A DNA stretch of 64,000 bases from Frankia sp. RB7 (GCA_030403585.1 JAUEPE010000026.1:23458-87457); one strand, 5' to 3'; shown: positions 23,970-33,814, counted from the stretch's first letter. Notes: generated by a model from the letters alone, not told the origin. A program made the numbers and translations.

Positions 23970-24779
23970 TTACTTCTGAGCGGCCGGAGGGGCACCAGGC
24001 GCACCGCCGTTCTGCTCGAGCTTCTTGCGCTGTTCTTCAGCCTTCTTCTGAAGCTCTTCCTGGAGCTTCTTCTGGGTTTCCTCGAACACCTTCGGATCGG
24101 TCGGCGGACCGTCATAGGCCTTCTGGAATTCGCCCGTGAGCGGCAGCGGCAGCGTCAGCGGCGCACCATTGGCGTTGATCGCCTGCACCACGAGGTTCGC
24201 GCCCTTCTTCATGTTGGCGATAAGCTCGGGCGTCGCCTCGTAGTCCGACATGCAGCCGTTCTGGAAGCAGATCACATAGGGGCTCTGCAGCGGCGGGTTG
24301 TTGTCGACGATGATGCGGGTGCCGTGCACGAGCTGCATGCCGAGCGGCAGCGTCACGCGCAGGATCTTCTTGGGCTCGCCTTCCGGCTCGATGATCACGG
24401 CCGCGATGACAGGCTGGCCCGATTCGATGCGGCCGTCCTTGCCGGTGAAGCAGACCTGCTTGGCGTTGGCGTCCTGGCCCTTGAGGCAGAACTTGGTCCA
24501 GGGGGCGTAGATCAGCTGGATCTGCTGATCCGCAGGCTGAGCCGCGCCCTGCTGCGCCGGAGCAGGAGCCGGCTGGGCGGGTGCCTGGGCGGCCGGTGCT
24601 GGAGCCTTGGGGGCGGCTTTCGGAGCGGCTTTCGGCGCTGCTTTCGGCGCGGGTGCGCCGGGGGCGGGCGCGGGATTCTGAGCCTCGGCGGCAAACGGGA
24701 CGACCAATGCCGTCGCCGTCAACAGGGCGAGAACTCGCCCGCGCGGCCGGACGGACGCGGCCAAATAACGGAAATTCAT
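23970..24779 (-). CDS. Invasion-associated locus B (IalB) family exported protein
   Basis: 269 residues from the ATG at 24779 (MNFRYLAASVRPRGR). A signal peptide ends at about residue 33 (PFAAEA). A low-complexity Ala/Pro/Lys stretch follows (repeated AAPK units, about 35-80), then the IalB domain: TKFCLKGQDANAKQVCFTG, with paired cysteines, LPLGMQLVHGTRIIVD and CFQNGCMSDYEA. The C-terminal 50 residues are a charged helix rich in Glu, Lys and Gln. IalB proteins are periplasmic or surface-associated; in Bartonella they affect erythrocyte invasion, but in rhizobia the function is unknown. The AAPK repeats are a likely site of length variation. Confidence 0.88.
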   Translation of the reverse strand: MNFRYLAASVRPRGRVLALLTATALVVPFAAEAQNPAPAPGAPAPKAAPKAAPKAAPKAPAPAAQAPAQPAPAPAQQGAAQPADQQIQLIYAPWTKFCLKGQDANAKQVCFTGKDGRIESGQPVIAAVIIEPEGEPKKILRVTLPLGMQLVHGTRIIVDNNPPLQSPYVICFQNGCMSDYEATPELIANMKKGANLVVQAINANGAPLTLPLPLTGEFQKAYDGPPTDPKVFEETQKKLQEELQKKAEEQRKKLEQNGGAPGAPPAAQK

Positions 24780-25037
24780 TGCAGAAAACCCTTTCTGAAC
24801 GGGAAGTGCCCGAACCGCTCGAAGCGCCGAACCAAGCCGCCTTGGGTGCGGCTCTCTCCCCGTCAATTGAGGCAGATACGTGACGGGCTCGGCGCTCGTG
24901 CGCGATTGCGTGCCTTCTTAACGCGGTCGACGGAAAGATCAATGCCGACAAGCGTCTTTGGCCGCTTCCGGGCAGGCGCCCAGTGAAATCCCTGTGATAG
25001 GATTCAAGCCCGCCGGCCCTCGAATCAACGTGTCCGA

Positions 25038-26915
25038 ATGTTCATGTTCCAGCGCCTGATCGAGGGGCCAAGTGTCCGACTCTCAAGTGTCCGACACTGT
25101 CACCTCGCCTTGGTCCTCAATATCTTGGTCCTTAGCATCGGGCTGTCGGCGTCCAGCGGCGCCAGGGCCGAGCAGGCCCACGCAATCGCCATGCATGGCA
25201 AGCCGGCGTTGCCGGCCGATTTCACCCACATGCCCTATGCCAACCCCGATGCCCCCAAGGGCGGCCGGCTGAGCTGGGGCCTCCTCGGCACCTTCGACAG
25301 CCTCAATCCGTTCATCGTGAAGGGATTGGCCGTGCAGCCGATCCGCGCCTACGTGGTCGAGAGTCTGCTGGCGCGCGGCCAGGACGAACCGTTCACGCTG
25401 TACGGCCTGCTCGCCAAAACCGTCGAGACCGACGACGAGCGGAGCTATGTCACGTTCCGTCTCGATCCCCGCGCGCGCTTCTCCGACGGTAAGCCGGTGC
25501 AGGCCGAAGACGTCCTGTTCTCCTGGCAGCTCCTGCGCGACCACGGCCGTCCCAACCTCCGGCAATATTACGCCAAGGTCGCCAAGGCCGAGGCGCCCGA
25601 TCCCCTCACAATCCGCTTCGACCTGACCGGCGCCAACGACCGCGAGTTGCCGCTGATCCTCGGCCTGATGCCGATCCTGCCGAAGCACGCCGTCGATGTT
25701 GCGACCTTCGAGGAGACGACGCTGACCGGGCCGATCGCCTCGGGGCCGTACCGTGTCACGGCGGTCAAGCCCGGCGCCAGCGTCACGCTCTCGCGCAATC
25801 CCGATTATTGGGGCCGCGATCTCCCGATCAATCGCGGGCTGTTCAATTTCGACGAGATCCGGCTCGACTATTATCGCGAGGCCAACGGCCAGTTCGAAGC
25901 GTTCAAGCGCGGCCTCTATGATTTCCGCGTCGAGAACGAGCCGTTGCGCTGGCACGACGGCTACGATTTTCCGGCCGCCAGGAACGGCGATTTGATCCGC
26001 GACACCATCAAGCCCGGCCTGCCGCAGCCTTCCGAGTTCCTGGTGTTCAACACTCGCCGTCCGATCTTCGCCGACATCCGCGTACGCCAGGCGCTGACGC
26101 TGCTGTTCGATTTCGAACTGGTCAATCGCAACTATTTCTTCTCGCTCTATTCGCGCGTCGCCGGCTATTTTGCAGGCTCCGACCTGTCGGCCTATGCGCG
26201 CCCCGCAGATGCGCGCGAGCGCGAGCTCCTAAAGCCCTTTGCCGCGCAGATCCCGCCGGACATCATGGATGGCAGCTACCGGCTTCCCGTCACCGACGGC
26301 TCCGGGCGCGACCGCACGACGCTGCGCGCTGCGCTCAAGCTGCTGTCCGACGCCGGTTACGATCTCGACGGCACCGTGCTGCGCAACCGCGCGACCAAGG
26401 CACCCTTCACCTTCGAGATGCTGGTGACGACCCGCGACCAGGAGCGCATCGCGCTCGCCTTCCAGCGCGACCTCAAGCGCGCCGGCATTGCGCCGAGCGT
26501 GCGTTCGGTCGATCCGGTGCAGTTCGACCAGCGCCGGCTATCTTACGAGTTCGACATGATCCAGAACCGCTGGGACCAGTCGCTGTCGCCCGGCAACGAG
26601 CAGTATTTCTATTGGGGTAGCGCTGCCGCAGACAATCCGGGCACCCGCAACTACATGGGCGCCAGGGATCCCGCCGTCGATGCGATGATCAAGGCCCTGC
26701 TGGAGGCCCGTGATCATACGGATTTTGTCCCGGCGGTGCGGGCACTCGACCGCGCTCTGATCGCGGGCTTCTACACAATCCCCCTGTTTAACGTATCCGA
26801 GCAATGGATCGCGCGCTGGAATCGGATAGAACGACCATCGAGCACTGCGTTGTCCGGCTATCTGCCGGAGACCTGGTGGTCGAAGGGTGAGCCTCAAGCC
26901 AGTCCAGCGAAGTGA
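25038..26915 (+). CDS. Extracellular solute-binding protein family 5 (peptide/oligopeptide type)
   Basis: 625 residues, the size of YejA-like binding proteins. The first 45 residues hold a membrane-targeting stretch (LALVLNILVLSIGLSASSG) ending ARAEQ, a signal peptide. SBP_5 features: YANPDAPKGGRLSWGLLGTF, RFDLTGANDRELPLI, TGPIASGPYRVTAVKPGA and DIRVRQALTLLFDFELVNRN. It would bind peptides or related compounds in the periplasm, but the permease and ATPase genes are not adjacent: the next gene is an AMP-binding protein. The extracytoplasmic length and the 'AMHGKPALP' start of the mature chain match the microcin C / YejABEF subtype; this is from memory. Confidence 0.88.
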   Translation: MFMFQRLIEGPSVRLSSVRHCHLALVLNILVLSIGLSASSGARAEQAHAIAMHGKPALPADFTHMPYANPDAPKGGRLSWGLLGTFDSLNPFIVKGLAVQPIRAYVVESLLARGQDEPFTLYGLLAKTVETDDERSYVTFRLDPRARFSDGKPVQAEDVLFSWQLLRDHGRPNLRQYYAKVAKAEAPDPLTIRFDLTGANDRELPLILGLMPILPKHAVDVATFEETTLTGPIASGPYRVTAVKPGASVTLSRNPDYWGRDLPINRGLFNFDEIRLDYYREANGQFEAFKRGLYDFRVENEPLRWHDGYDFPAARNGDLIRDTIKPGLPQPSEFLVFNTRRPIFADIRVRQALTLLFDFELVNRNYFFSLYSRVAGYFAGSDLSAYARPADARERELLKPFAAQIPPDIMDGSYRLPVTDGSGRDRTTLRAALKLLSDAGYDLDGTVLRNRATKAPFTFEMLVTTRDQERIALAFQRDLKRAGIAPSVRSVDPVQFDQRRLSYEFDMIQNRWDQSLSPGNEQYFYWGSAAADNPGTRNYMGARDPAVDAMIKALLEARDHTDFVPAVRALDRALIAGFYTIPLFNVSEQWIARWNRIERPSSTALSGYLPETWWSKGEPQASPAK

Positions 26916-28422
26916 CGCCGTGAACCAGCCAGCCGTATCGCCGACGCTCGACACGCTGTTCCAGCGGACGCTGATGCGGCAGCCGCACGCGCCAGCTTTG
27001 CTCGACCCCCTCAACAAATCCCGCATCACCGGCCACCAGCCGCGGCGGCTGACCTACGCCGAAGCCGACACCGCCATCGAGGCGCTGTCGGCACATTTCG
27101 TCGAATCAGGCCTGCCGGCCAATTCGGTGATCGCGATCCAGTTGCCTTCCACGGTCGAGTTCGTGCTGACGGTGCTTGCCGCCCATCGCGCCGGCCTCGT
27201 GGTTGCCGTGCTGCCGCTGCTGTGGCGGCAGGCGGAACTCGCGGCCGCGCTCAACCGCACCGCGGCGCGCGCCATCGTCACCATGAGCAAGGTCGACGGC
27301 GTCAGCTATTCCGACCTCGCGATGCACGCAGCAGCCGAGGCCTTCTCGATCCGCCACGTCTTCGGCTTCGGTGCCGATCTGCCCGAGGGCATGGCCTCGC
27401 TCGACGAGGTGCTGGCGCGCCCGCCCGGCACCACGCGCGCTGTGATCCAGGACGGCCGCAAGGCGGCGATGATCTCCTTCGATGTCACGGCCGAGGGTTT
27501 TCGTCCGGTGCCGCGGCCGCATTTCAGCCTGATCGCGGGCGGGCTTGCGATGTCGCTGGAAGCCGACATCCAGCAGGGCGCGACCGTGATGGCGGCGTTC
27601 ACGCCGATGTCGTTCGCGGGCCTCGCCTCCTCGCTCGCGGTGTGGCTGCTCTGCGGTGGCACGCTGGCGCTGCATCATCCGTTCGAGAGCGAGGTGCTGG
27701 AGCAGCAGATCAACGAGCACGCATGCGACGTGCTGATCGCACCGGCCCAGCTCGCGCTGCGGCTCGGCGATTCCGGTCTGGCGGCGCGGATGCCGACCTT
27801 GCGCAACGTCATCGGGCTCTGGCGCGCGCCGGAGCAGGTAGCGGCAAGCGAAGCCTGGATCGCGCCGCATGCGCCGCTTACGGACGTCTATCTGTTCGGC
27901 GAGGCCGGGCTGTTCGGCGCCCGGCGCGGCGAGAACGGCGTGCCGGTGGCGGTGATGCCGGGACCGCATGGCGCACCGCGCGAGCAATCCGGCTCCTCAA
28001 TCGCGGGCGATATCCTGCTGACCCCGAAGGGCACGCTCGGCCTGCGCGGTCCGATGGTGCCGATCGCGGCCTACGCGCCGCCGCAGCCGGTCGGCGAGAC
28101 GCTGACGGCGCAGCCGCCGCGCGACTACGTCGACACCGGCTATGCCGCGCGGATCGACCGGGCCAGCGGCGCGATCTGCATCACCGCGCCGCCCTCGGGC
28201 ATCATGGCCGTCGGCGGCTATCGCTTCCTCTCCAACGACCTCCAGGAATGGGCACGCCGGCTCGGCCAGGGCGCGCTGCTGACGGCCCTGCCCGACCGCC
28301 TCTCCGGCCATCGGCTGGCCGGCCGGGCCCAGGACAATGCCCGCGCCCGCGAGGCGCTCAGCGAGCTCGGCCTTAACCCCCTGATGGTCGAGGCTTTTCG
28401 CGACCGCTCCGGGCCGGTTTGA
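26887..28422 (+). CDS. AMP-binding-fold protein with degraded catalytic motifs
   Basis: 511 residues if started at the GTG at 26887, which overlaps the upstream gene by 29 bases; a GTG at 26920, four bases after that stop, is equally good. The acyl/aryl-CoA synthetase fold is visible: LTYAEADTAIEALSAHFVE, SVIAIQLPSTVEFVLTVLAA and, late, DYVDTGYAARID and VGGYRFLSNDLQE. However, the phosphate-binding loop (normally T/S-SGTTGxPK) is absent: the aligned stretch reads MISFDVTAEGFRPVPRPH. The C-terminal catalytic lysine region is also not recognisable. It may therefore bind ligand without making an adenylate, or act as a partner protein. Confidence 0.75.
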   Translation: MSLKPVQRSDAVNQPAVSPTLDTLFQRTLMRQPHAPALLDPLNKSRITGHQPRRLTYAEADTAIEALSAHFVESGLPANSVIAIQLPSTVEFVLTVLAAHRAGLVVAVLPLLWRQAELAAALNRTAARAIVTMSKVDGVSYSDLAMHAAAEAFSIRHVFGFGADLPEGMASLDEVLARPPGTTRAVIQDGRKAAMISFDVTAEGFRPVPRPHFSLIAGGLAMSLEADIQQGATVMAAFTPMSFAGLASSLAVWLLCGGTLALHHPFESEVLEQQINEHACDVLIAPAQLALRLGDSGLAARMPTLRNVIGLWRAPEQVAASEAWIAPHAPLTDVYLFGEAGLFGARRGENGVPVAVMPGPHGAPREQSGSSIAGDILLTPKGTLGLRGPMVPIAAYAPPQPVGETLTAQPPRDYVDTGYAARIDRASGAICITAPPSGIMAVGGYRFLSNDLQEWARRLGQGALLTALPDRLSGHRLAGRAQDNARAREALSELGLNPLMVEAFRDRSGPV

Positions 28423-28506
28423 GCCCAGTTTCGCCCGAAACATTGACGCTGCATTAAGGCGGCCGGACTAGATTGCGCAGCACCGATTGCGTGATCAGAG
28501 TATCCC

Positions 28507-29730
28507 ATGTCCCAGGCGGGCCCGATCCTGTTTGTGTCTAACGCCGAGCGACCCGCCTTCATTGCGGCGCTGGACGAGGCCCGTCTCTTTCCCGTCGTGG
28601 ACACGGACTGGGCGAACGCGGCGCGCGCCGTCGGCGAGGTGCAGCCGGCCGCGGTCCTCGCCGCCATGTCCGGCGGGTACGAGCCGCATATCGCCCTGCT
28701 CGCCAGGAAGATCGCCGATCAGCCGCTTTATCTCCCGCTGGTCGCGCTGGATGCGCAAGCTTCACTGCCCCACAACGCCCTGCCCTTCGCCACGCGCGGC
28801 AACGCTGCAGAACGCCTGATCGCGCGCTTGCGCGCCGCGATCCGAATCCGAACGCTGCACGCTACCGTGCTGCGCCGGCTGCCGGAGGCGAAGGTCGCGG
28901 TGCCGGAAACAGATCCGGTGCGCGACGCCATCGTGCTGCTGATCGGTCGCGGTGCAGCCTACCCCGCGCTCTCCGTCGCACTCGGCGAGCGCGCGGGCGT
29001 GATCGGCGCGCTCTCGATCGAGGCCGCGGCAAAACATCTCAACACCCGCGACATCGACGGCGTCGTGCTCTCGGACGGTTTCACCCCGCGCGTCACCGAT
29101 GCCTTCCTCACGGTGCTCGCGGAGGATACGCGCTTCCGCAACCTGCCCGTGGTCGTCACCGCGCACCAGCTCACCCAGAGCTACGACCTGCCCAATCTCG
29201 AGCTGATCACGGGCGAGCCCGCGAAGGTCGCGGCCAATGCGCTGCCGCTGATCCGCCAGCACGCGATGGAAGCGCAACTGAGCCGCACGCTGCGCTCGAT
29301 CGATGCCGGCGGCTGGCTCGATCCGCGCAGCGGGCTGCTGACGGTGGAAGCCTTCGCCCGCGATTTTGCCAAGGCGGTCGAACAGACGCTCGCCCGCGGC
29401 GGCGGCCTGTCGGTCGCGCGCTTCGCCTTCGATCCCGGCAATCCCCGCGCGCAACTCGATGCCGCACGCATCCTCAGCCGCCTGATGCGGCAGATGGACT
29501 TTGGCGCGGCGCAGAAGGACGGCTCGGTGATCGTGGCGTTCGCGGAGACCGACTTCCGCACCGCGCATATGATCGCCCGCCGCCTCTCTGCGGTGATGAA
29601 GCACACGTCCAACGGCAAGCACGAGATGCGCAGCGATCCCGTCGTCAGCGTGGATTCGCTGTCGCCGTCGGATACGGCACGGTCGCTGCTGGGACGGCTG
29701 TCGGCTGACGCGTCAAGGGCGGCGTCGTAG
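28507..29730 (+). CDS. Response-regulator-like protein with degenerate GGDEF domain
   Basis: 407 residues, no membrane segment. The N-terminal 250 residues hold two stretches of receiver-like alternation (ILFVSNAERPAFIAALDEA and DIDGVVLSDGFTPRVTDAFL). The C-terminal part begins LDPRSGLLTVEAFARDFAKA, the usual entry to a GGDEF domain (D-x-LTGL-x-NR). The catalytic GG(D/E)EF is replaced by QKDGSVIVAFAE, so cyclic di-GMP synthesis is not expected. Such proteins may bind GTP or act as partners of a true cyclase. It follows the AMP-binding gene by about 85 bases on the same strand. Confidence 0.72.
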   Translation: MSQAGPILFVSNAERPAFIAALDEARLFPVVDTDWANAARAVGEVQPAAVLAAMSGGYEPHIALLARKIADQPLYLPLVALDAQASLPHNALPFATRGNAAERLIARLRAAIRIRTLHATVLRRLPEAKVAVPETDPVRDAIVLLIGRGAAYPALSVALGERAGVIGALSIEAAAKHLNTRDIDGVVLSDGFTPRVTDAFLTVLAEDTRFRNLPVVVTAHQLTQSYDLPNLELITGEPAKVAANALPLIRQHAMEAQLSRTLRSIDAGGWLDPRSGLLTVEAFARDFAKAVEQTLARGGGLSVARFAFDPGNPRAQLDAARILSRLMRQMDFGAAQKDGSVIVAFAETDFRTAHMIARRLSAVMKHTSNGKHEMRSDPVVSVDSLSPSDTARSLLGRLSADASRAAS

Positions 29731-29746
29731 TCACCACCTCGCTGCC

Positions 29747-29872
29747 GGTGGGCAAAGGCGCTCTTGCGCCGTGCCCACCATCTTTCCACGATCGCAACAA
29801 GTGATAGGCACGCTTCCGCCTTCGCTCTTCGAGCTACGGCGGACAAGTCGCTTTGCCCACCCGACACCTCAC
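29747..29872. repeat. Composite REP-like palindromic repeat
   Basis: GGTGGGCA (29747-29754) pairs with TGCCCACC (29772-29779), and inside it GGCGC pairs with GCGCC around a TCTT loop. A second part ending at about 29872 carries CCGCC and GGCGG arms around a TCTTCGAG core and a final TTTGCCCACC. The outer arms match the palindrome at 3939-3964. It lies between two convergent genes. Confidence 0.6.
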
Positions 29873-29877
29873 CTCGC

Positions 29878-32800
29878 TTACGCCGCCTTCTTTTTCTGCG
29901 CGAGCTGCGCCAATTGCCGCATGATCTCCGTGGTACCGGCGAGACGCTCTTCCGGCGTCTCCCAGTCCTGCAGGAACACCACCTTCATGTCGGGCCGCAC
30001 TTTAGCCGCCTGGCCGTAGCTGCGGATGAAGCTCACCAGGCGGTCGGGATGGGCGAAGGAATTGTCGCGGAAGGTGATGACGGCGCCCTTCGGACCGGCA
30101 TCGATCTTCCCGACATTGGCCTGGCGGCAGAACGCCTTGATCGCGGCGACCTTGAACAGGTAGCGCACCTCGTCCGGCAACACGCCGAAGCGGTCCCGCA
30201 TCTCAGCGCCAAAGTTCTCGATCTCCTCCTCGCTGTCGAGATCGGCGAGGCGCCGATAGAGCGACAGCCGCACCGATAGATCGCCGACATAGTCCTCCGG
30301 AATCAGCACGGGCATGCCGATGGTGATGGTCGGCGACCAGCGGTCGGCCGCGGGCTCGGACACACCGGCCTTGAGGTTGACGATCGCCTCCTCCAACATC
30401 GACTGGTAGAGCTCGAAGCCGACCTCCTTGATGTGGCCAGACTGCTCCTCGCCGAGCAGATTGCCGGCGCCGCGGATGTCGAGGTCGTGCGAGGCGAGCT
30501 GGAAGCCTGCGCCGAGCGTCTCCAGCGATTGCAGCACGGTGAGACGGCGCTCGGCCTGGGCCGTGATCTTCTGCTGCGAAGGCAGCGTGAACAGCGCGTA
30601 GGCCCGCAGCTTGGAACGGCCGACGCGGCCGCGAAGCTGGTAGAGCTGGGCGAGACCGAACATGTCGGCGCGGTGCACGATCAGCGTGTTGGCGTTGGGA
30701 ATGTCGAGGCCGGATTCCACGATCGTGGTCGACAGCAGGATGTCGAACTTGCCGTCGTAGAACGCGGTCATGATGTCCTCGATCACGGCAGGCGGCATCT
30801 GGCCGTGCGCGACCGCGACCTTCATCTCCGGCACGTTCTTGTCGAGAAAATCCTTGACCTCGGCGAGGTCGTCGATGCGCGGCACCACGTAGAACGCCTG
30901 GCCGCCGCGATAGCGCTCGCGCAGCAGCGCCTCGCGGATCATCAGCGGATCGTGCGGGGCGACGAAGGTGCGGACCGCGAGACGGTCGACCGGGGGTGAA
31001 GCAATGATCGAGAGCTCGCGGACCCCGGTCAGCGCCAGTTGAAGCGTGCGCGGGATCGGCGTCGCCGTCAGCGTTAGCACGTGCACCTCGGAGCGAAGTG
31101 CTTTCAACCGTTCCTTGTGGCTGACACCAAAATGCTGTTCCTCGTCGACGATGACGAGGCCGAGGTCACGGAACTTGATCGCCTTGCCGAGCAGCGCGTG
31201 GGTGCCGACGACGATGTCGACCGAGCCGTCGGCGATACCCTTCTTGACCTCGTTGAGCTGCTTGGTCGGAACAAGGCGCGAGGCCTGCGCCACGTTCACC
31301 GGAAAGCCCTTGAAGCGCTCGATGAAGGTCCTGTGATGCTGGCGCGCCAGCAACGTGGTCGGCACCACGACCGCAACCTGCTTGCCTTCGAGCGCGACGG
31401 CAAACGCCGCGCGGAGCGCGACCTCGGTCTTGCCGAAGCCGACGTCGCCGCAGATCAGCCGGTCCATGGGGCGGCCGAGTTCGAGGTCCTTCAGGGTGGC
31501 TTCGATGGCCCCTAACTGATCCTCGGTCTCGTCATAAGGGAAGCGTGCGCAGAACTCGTCGTAGATGCCTTGCTGCACCGGCAGCTTGGGCGCCTCGTGC
31601 AGATGGCGCGCGGCCGCGATCTTGATCAGCTCGCCCGCGATCTCGCGGATGCGGTTCTTGAGTTTGGCCTTGCGTGTCTGCCAGCCGGAACCACCCAGAC
31701 GATCGAGCTCGACCGTGGTCTGGTCGGAGCCGTAGCGCGACAACAGCTCGATGTTTTCGACCGGCAGGAACAGTTTTGCGTCGGCGGCATAATGCAGCTC
31801 GAGGCAGTCATGCGGCGCGCCGGCGACGTCCAGCGTCTGCAGGCCGACGAAGCGGCCGATGCCGTGATCGGCGTGGACGACGATGTCGCCCGCGGTGAGG
31901 CTCGTGATCTCCGAGATGAAATTGTCGAGCTTGCGGCTGGCCTTGCGCGTCCGCACCAGGCGGTCGCCCAGAATGTCCTGCTCGCTGATCAGCGCGATCT
32001 CGTCGGTCTCGAAGCCGGCCTCCAGGCCGAGCACGGCGAGCATGGTCTCGTTGCGCGGGGTCGCCTGCACCGTCCGCCAGGCGTTGACGCTGGTGGTATG
32101 GGTCAGCTTGTGGTCGCGCAGCATCGAAATCATGCGATCGCGCGAGCCTTCGCTCCAGAGCGCGATCACGACTTTCTTGCGGTTCGCCTGCAGGCCCATG
32201 ACATGCGCGACGACGGATTCGAACACGTTGACCGTGCTGTCGTTGCGCTCCGGCGCAAAATCACGGCCCTTGCGGGCGCCGGCATCGACCACGCTCGTGC
32301 CATCGGCCGGCACGGAGAATTGCGTCAGCCGCGCCAGCGGAATGTCGCCGAGGCGCTTGCCCCACTCGTCCTCGGTCAGATAGAGCCGGTCCGGCGGCAA
32401 GGGCTTGTAGATGGCGCCGCCGGCCGGATGCTCCATCGCATCGCGGCGGGCTTCGTAATAGTCCTGGATCTGCTTGAAGCGCTCGCGGACGGCGTCCTCG
32501 GCCTGCGGCTCGATTGCGACAGCTGCGCCTTGCAGATAATCGAACAGCGTGTCCATCCGATCCTGGAACAGCGGCAGCCAGTGCTCCATGCCGGGATGGC
32601 GGCGGCCTTCGCTAACGGCCTCGTACAGCGCATCGTCACGCTCGGGCGCGCCGAACTCGGCGACATAGCCCATGCGGAAGCGGCGGATAGTGTCGGTGAC
32701 GAGCTGGAATTCCGAGATCGGGACGAGGTCGAGCGCGCGCATGTCGAGCAACGTGCGCTGGGTCTCGGCGTCGAAGGTCCGGATCGATTCCAGGCTGTCG

Positions 32801-33396
32801 CCGAAGAAGTCGAACCGGACCGGCTGTTCGAGGCCGGCCGGAAACAGGTCCAGAATGCCGCCGCGCACGGCATATTCGCCGGGCTCGCGCACGGTCGAGG
32901 AGCGGTTGTAGCCGTTGTGCTCGAGCCAGGCGACGACGGTATCCATCGGCACGACATTGCCCGGTGCGACCGACAGCGCCTGCGCGGCGACCAGCTCGCG
33001 CGCGGGCACGCGCTGCACGATTGCGTTCACCGTGGTCAGCACGATCAGCGGCTTGTCGCTGCCGGTGAGCGGTGCCAACCGCGCCAGCGTCGTCAGGCGT
33101 TGCGCCAGGACGCCACCATGCGGCGAGACACGGTCATAGGGCTGGCAGTCCCAGGCCGGAAACGTCAGCACCGGCAGATCCGGCGCGAAGAATTGCAGCG
33201 CGCGTTCGAGCTGCTGCATCCGGGCACCGTCGCGGCAGACCACGGCAAGGCTGACCGCCGGCTTCTTCGGCCGTGCCGCGATGGCCCGCGCCAGATCGGA
33301 GACGATGAGGCCTTCGGCGCCCTCGGCGACATTGGCAAGCGTCAGCGCGCGGCCGGGCGTGAGCAGCTCGGCCGGAGATTTCATCCCCGGTTTCAT
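29878..33396 (-). CDS. mfd: Transcription-repair coupling factor
   Basis: 1,172 residues, normal for Mfd. Order: UvrB-homology module (about 1-350, with QPYDRVSPHGGVLAQRL), RNA-polymerase-interacting CarD-like domain (about 490-570, GDIVVHADHGIGRFVGL), then the translocase domains with Walker A ICGDVGFGKTEVALRAAF, the DEEQ box IVDEEQHFGVSHKERL and TATPIPRTLQLALTG, and the C-terminal TRCF domain. It removes RNA polymerase stalled at DNA lesions and recruits UvrA. The start overlaps the sdhE stop by four bases, so the two are probably coupled. Confidence 0.97.
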   Translation of the reverse strand: MKPGMKSPAELLTPGRALTLANVAEGAEGLIVSDLARAIAARPKKPAVSLAVVCRDGARMQQLERALQFFAPDLPVLTFPAWDCQPYDRVSPHGGVLAQRLTTLARLAPLTGSDKPLIVLTTVNAIVQRVPARELVAAQALSVAPGNVVPMDTVVAWLEHNGYNRSSTVREPGEYAVRGGILDLFPAGLEQPVRFDFFGDSLESIRTFDAETQRTLLDMRALDLVPISEFQLVTDTIRRFRMGYVAEFGAPERDDALYEAVSEGRRHPGMEHWLPLFQDRMDTLFDYLQGAAVAIEPQAEDAVRERFKQIQDYYEARRDAMEHPAGGAIYKPLPPDRLYLTEDEWGKRLGDIPLARLTQFSVPADGTSVVDAGARKGRDFAPERNDSTVNVFESVVAHVMGLQANRKKVVIALWSEGSRDRMISMLRDHKLTHTTSVNAWRTVQATPRNETMLAVLGLEAGFETDEIALISEQDILGDRLVRTRKASRKLDNFISEITSLTAGDIVVHADHGIGRFVGLQTLDVAGAPHDCLELHYAADAKLFLPVENIELLSRYGSDQTTVELDRLGGSGWQTRKAKLKNRIREIAGELIKIAAARHLHEAPKLPVQQGIYDEFCARFPYDETEDQLGAIEATLKDLELGRPMDRLICGDVGFGKTEVALRAAFAVALEGKQVAVVVPTTLLARQHHRTFIERFKGFPVNVAQASRLVPTKQLNEVKKGIADGSVDIVVGTHALLGKAIKFRDLGLVIVDEEQHFGVSHKERLKALRSEVHVLTLTATPIPRTLQLALTGVRELSIIASPPVDRLAVRTFVAPHDPLMIREALLRERYRGGQAFYVVPRIDDLAEVKDFLDKNVPEMKVAVAHGQMPPAVIEDIMTAFYDGKFDILLSTTIVESGLDIPNANTLIVHRADMFGLAQLYQLRGRVGRSKLRAYALFTLPSQQKITAQAERRLTVLQSLETLGAGFQLASHDLDIRGAGNLLGEEQSGHIKEVGFELYQSMLEEAIVNLKAGVSEPAADRWSPTITIGMPVLIPEDYVGDLSVRLSLYRRLADLDSEEEIENFGAEMRDRFGVLPDEVRYLFKVAAIKAFCRQANVGKIDAGPKGAVITFRDNSFAHPDRLVSFIRSYGQAAKVRPDMKVVFLQDWETPEERLAGTTEIMRQLAQLAQKKKAA

Positions 33397-33683
33397 ACGT
33401 CGCGATCCGCGATCGGATAGGCCTTGATGCGGGCAAACAGCGCGCCGGTGACATCAGCCGGCAGCACCTTGTCGCCGGTGATGGCGGCATAGAGATCGGG
33501 ATCGGACTCTTCGAGCAGGATTTCCAGCTCCGTCAACTCGGCGTCGGAGAGGTTGGCGATCTCGGCATCCGCGAAGCGGCCGAGGATCAGGTCCATCTCG
33601 CGCGTGCCGCGGTGCCAGCAGCGGAACAGCAACCGCTTGCGGCGGACTTCCAGCCCGTTGCTCGATCGTGTCGTTCCCGTCAT
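33393..33683 (-). CDS. sdhE: Succinate dehydrogenase assembly factor 2
   Basis: 96 residues. The signature RRKRLLFRCWHRGTREMDL contains the conserved RGxxE motif (RGTRE) that positions SdhE for FAD attachment to succinate dehydrogenase SdhA. ILLEESDPDLYAAITG matches the second half of the family. Small soluble cytoplasmic protein. Overlaps mfd by four bases; sdhE-mfd and divergent recG is a common alphaproteobacterial arrangement. Confidence 0.93.
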   Translation of the reverse strand: MTGTTRSSNGLEVRRKRLLFRCWHRGTREMDLILGRFADAEIANLSDAELTELEILLEESDPDLYAAITGDKVLPADVTGALFARIKAYPIADRDV

Positions 33684-33814
33684 GTCTCAAATCCAGTCAA
33701 ACGCCGAAAGCCCGGACGTGCCGGGCCGGCGTGATATAGCCATTGGGACCGCCCGTGTCAGCCCTCGATTTGGCATGGCCCGGTGCCCGCGTGCGGACAC
33801 GAAAAAAGCCGTGG

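Noticed and set aside
24600..24670. Short tandem repeat (AAPK-coding) in the IalB gene as a mobile or regulatory element
   Set aside because: It is in frame inside the gene and explained as low-complexity protein sequence.
31570..33420. 616-residue open frame on the plus strand opposite mfd
   Set aside because: Rich in Arg, Ala and His with no motif; the opposite strand encodes the full Mfd sequence.
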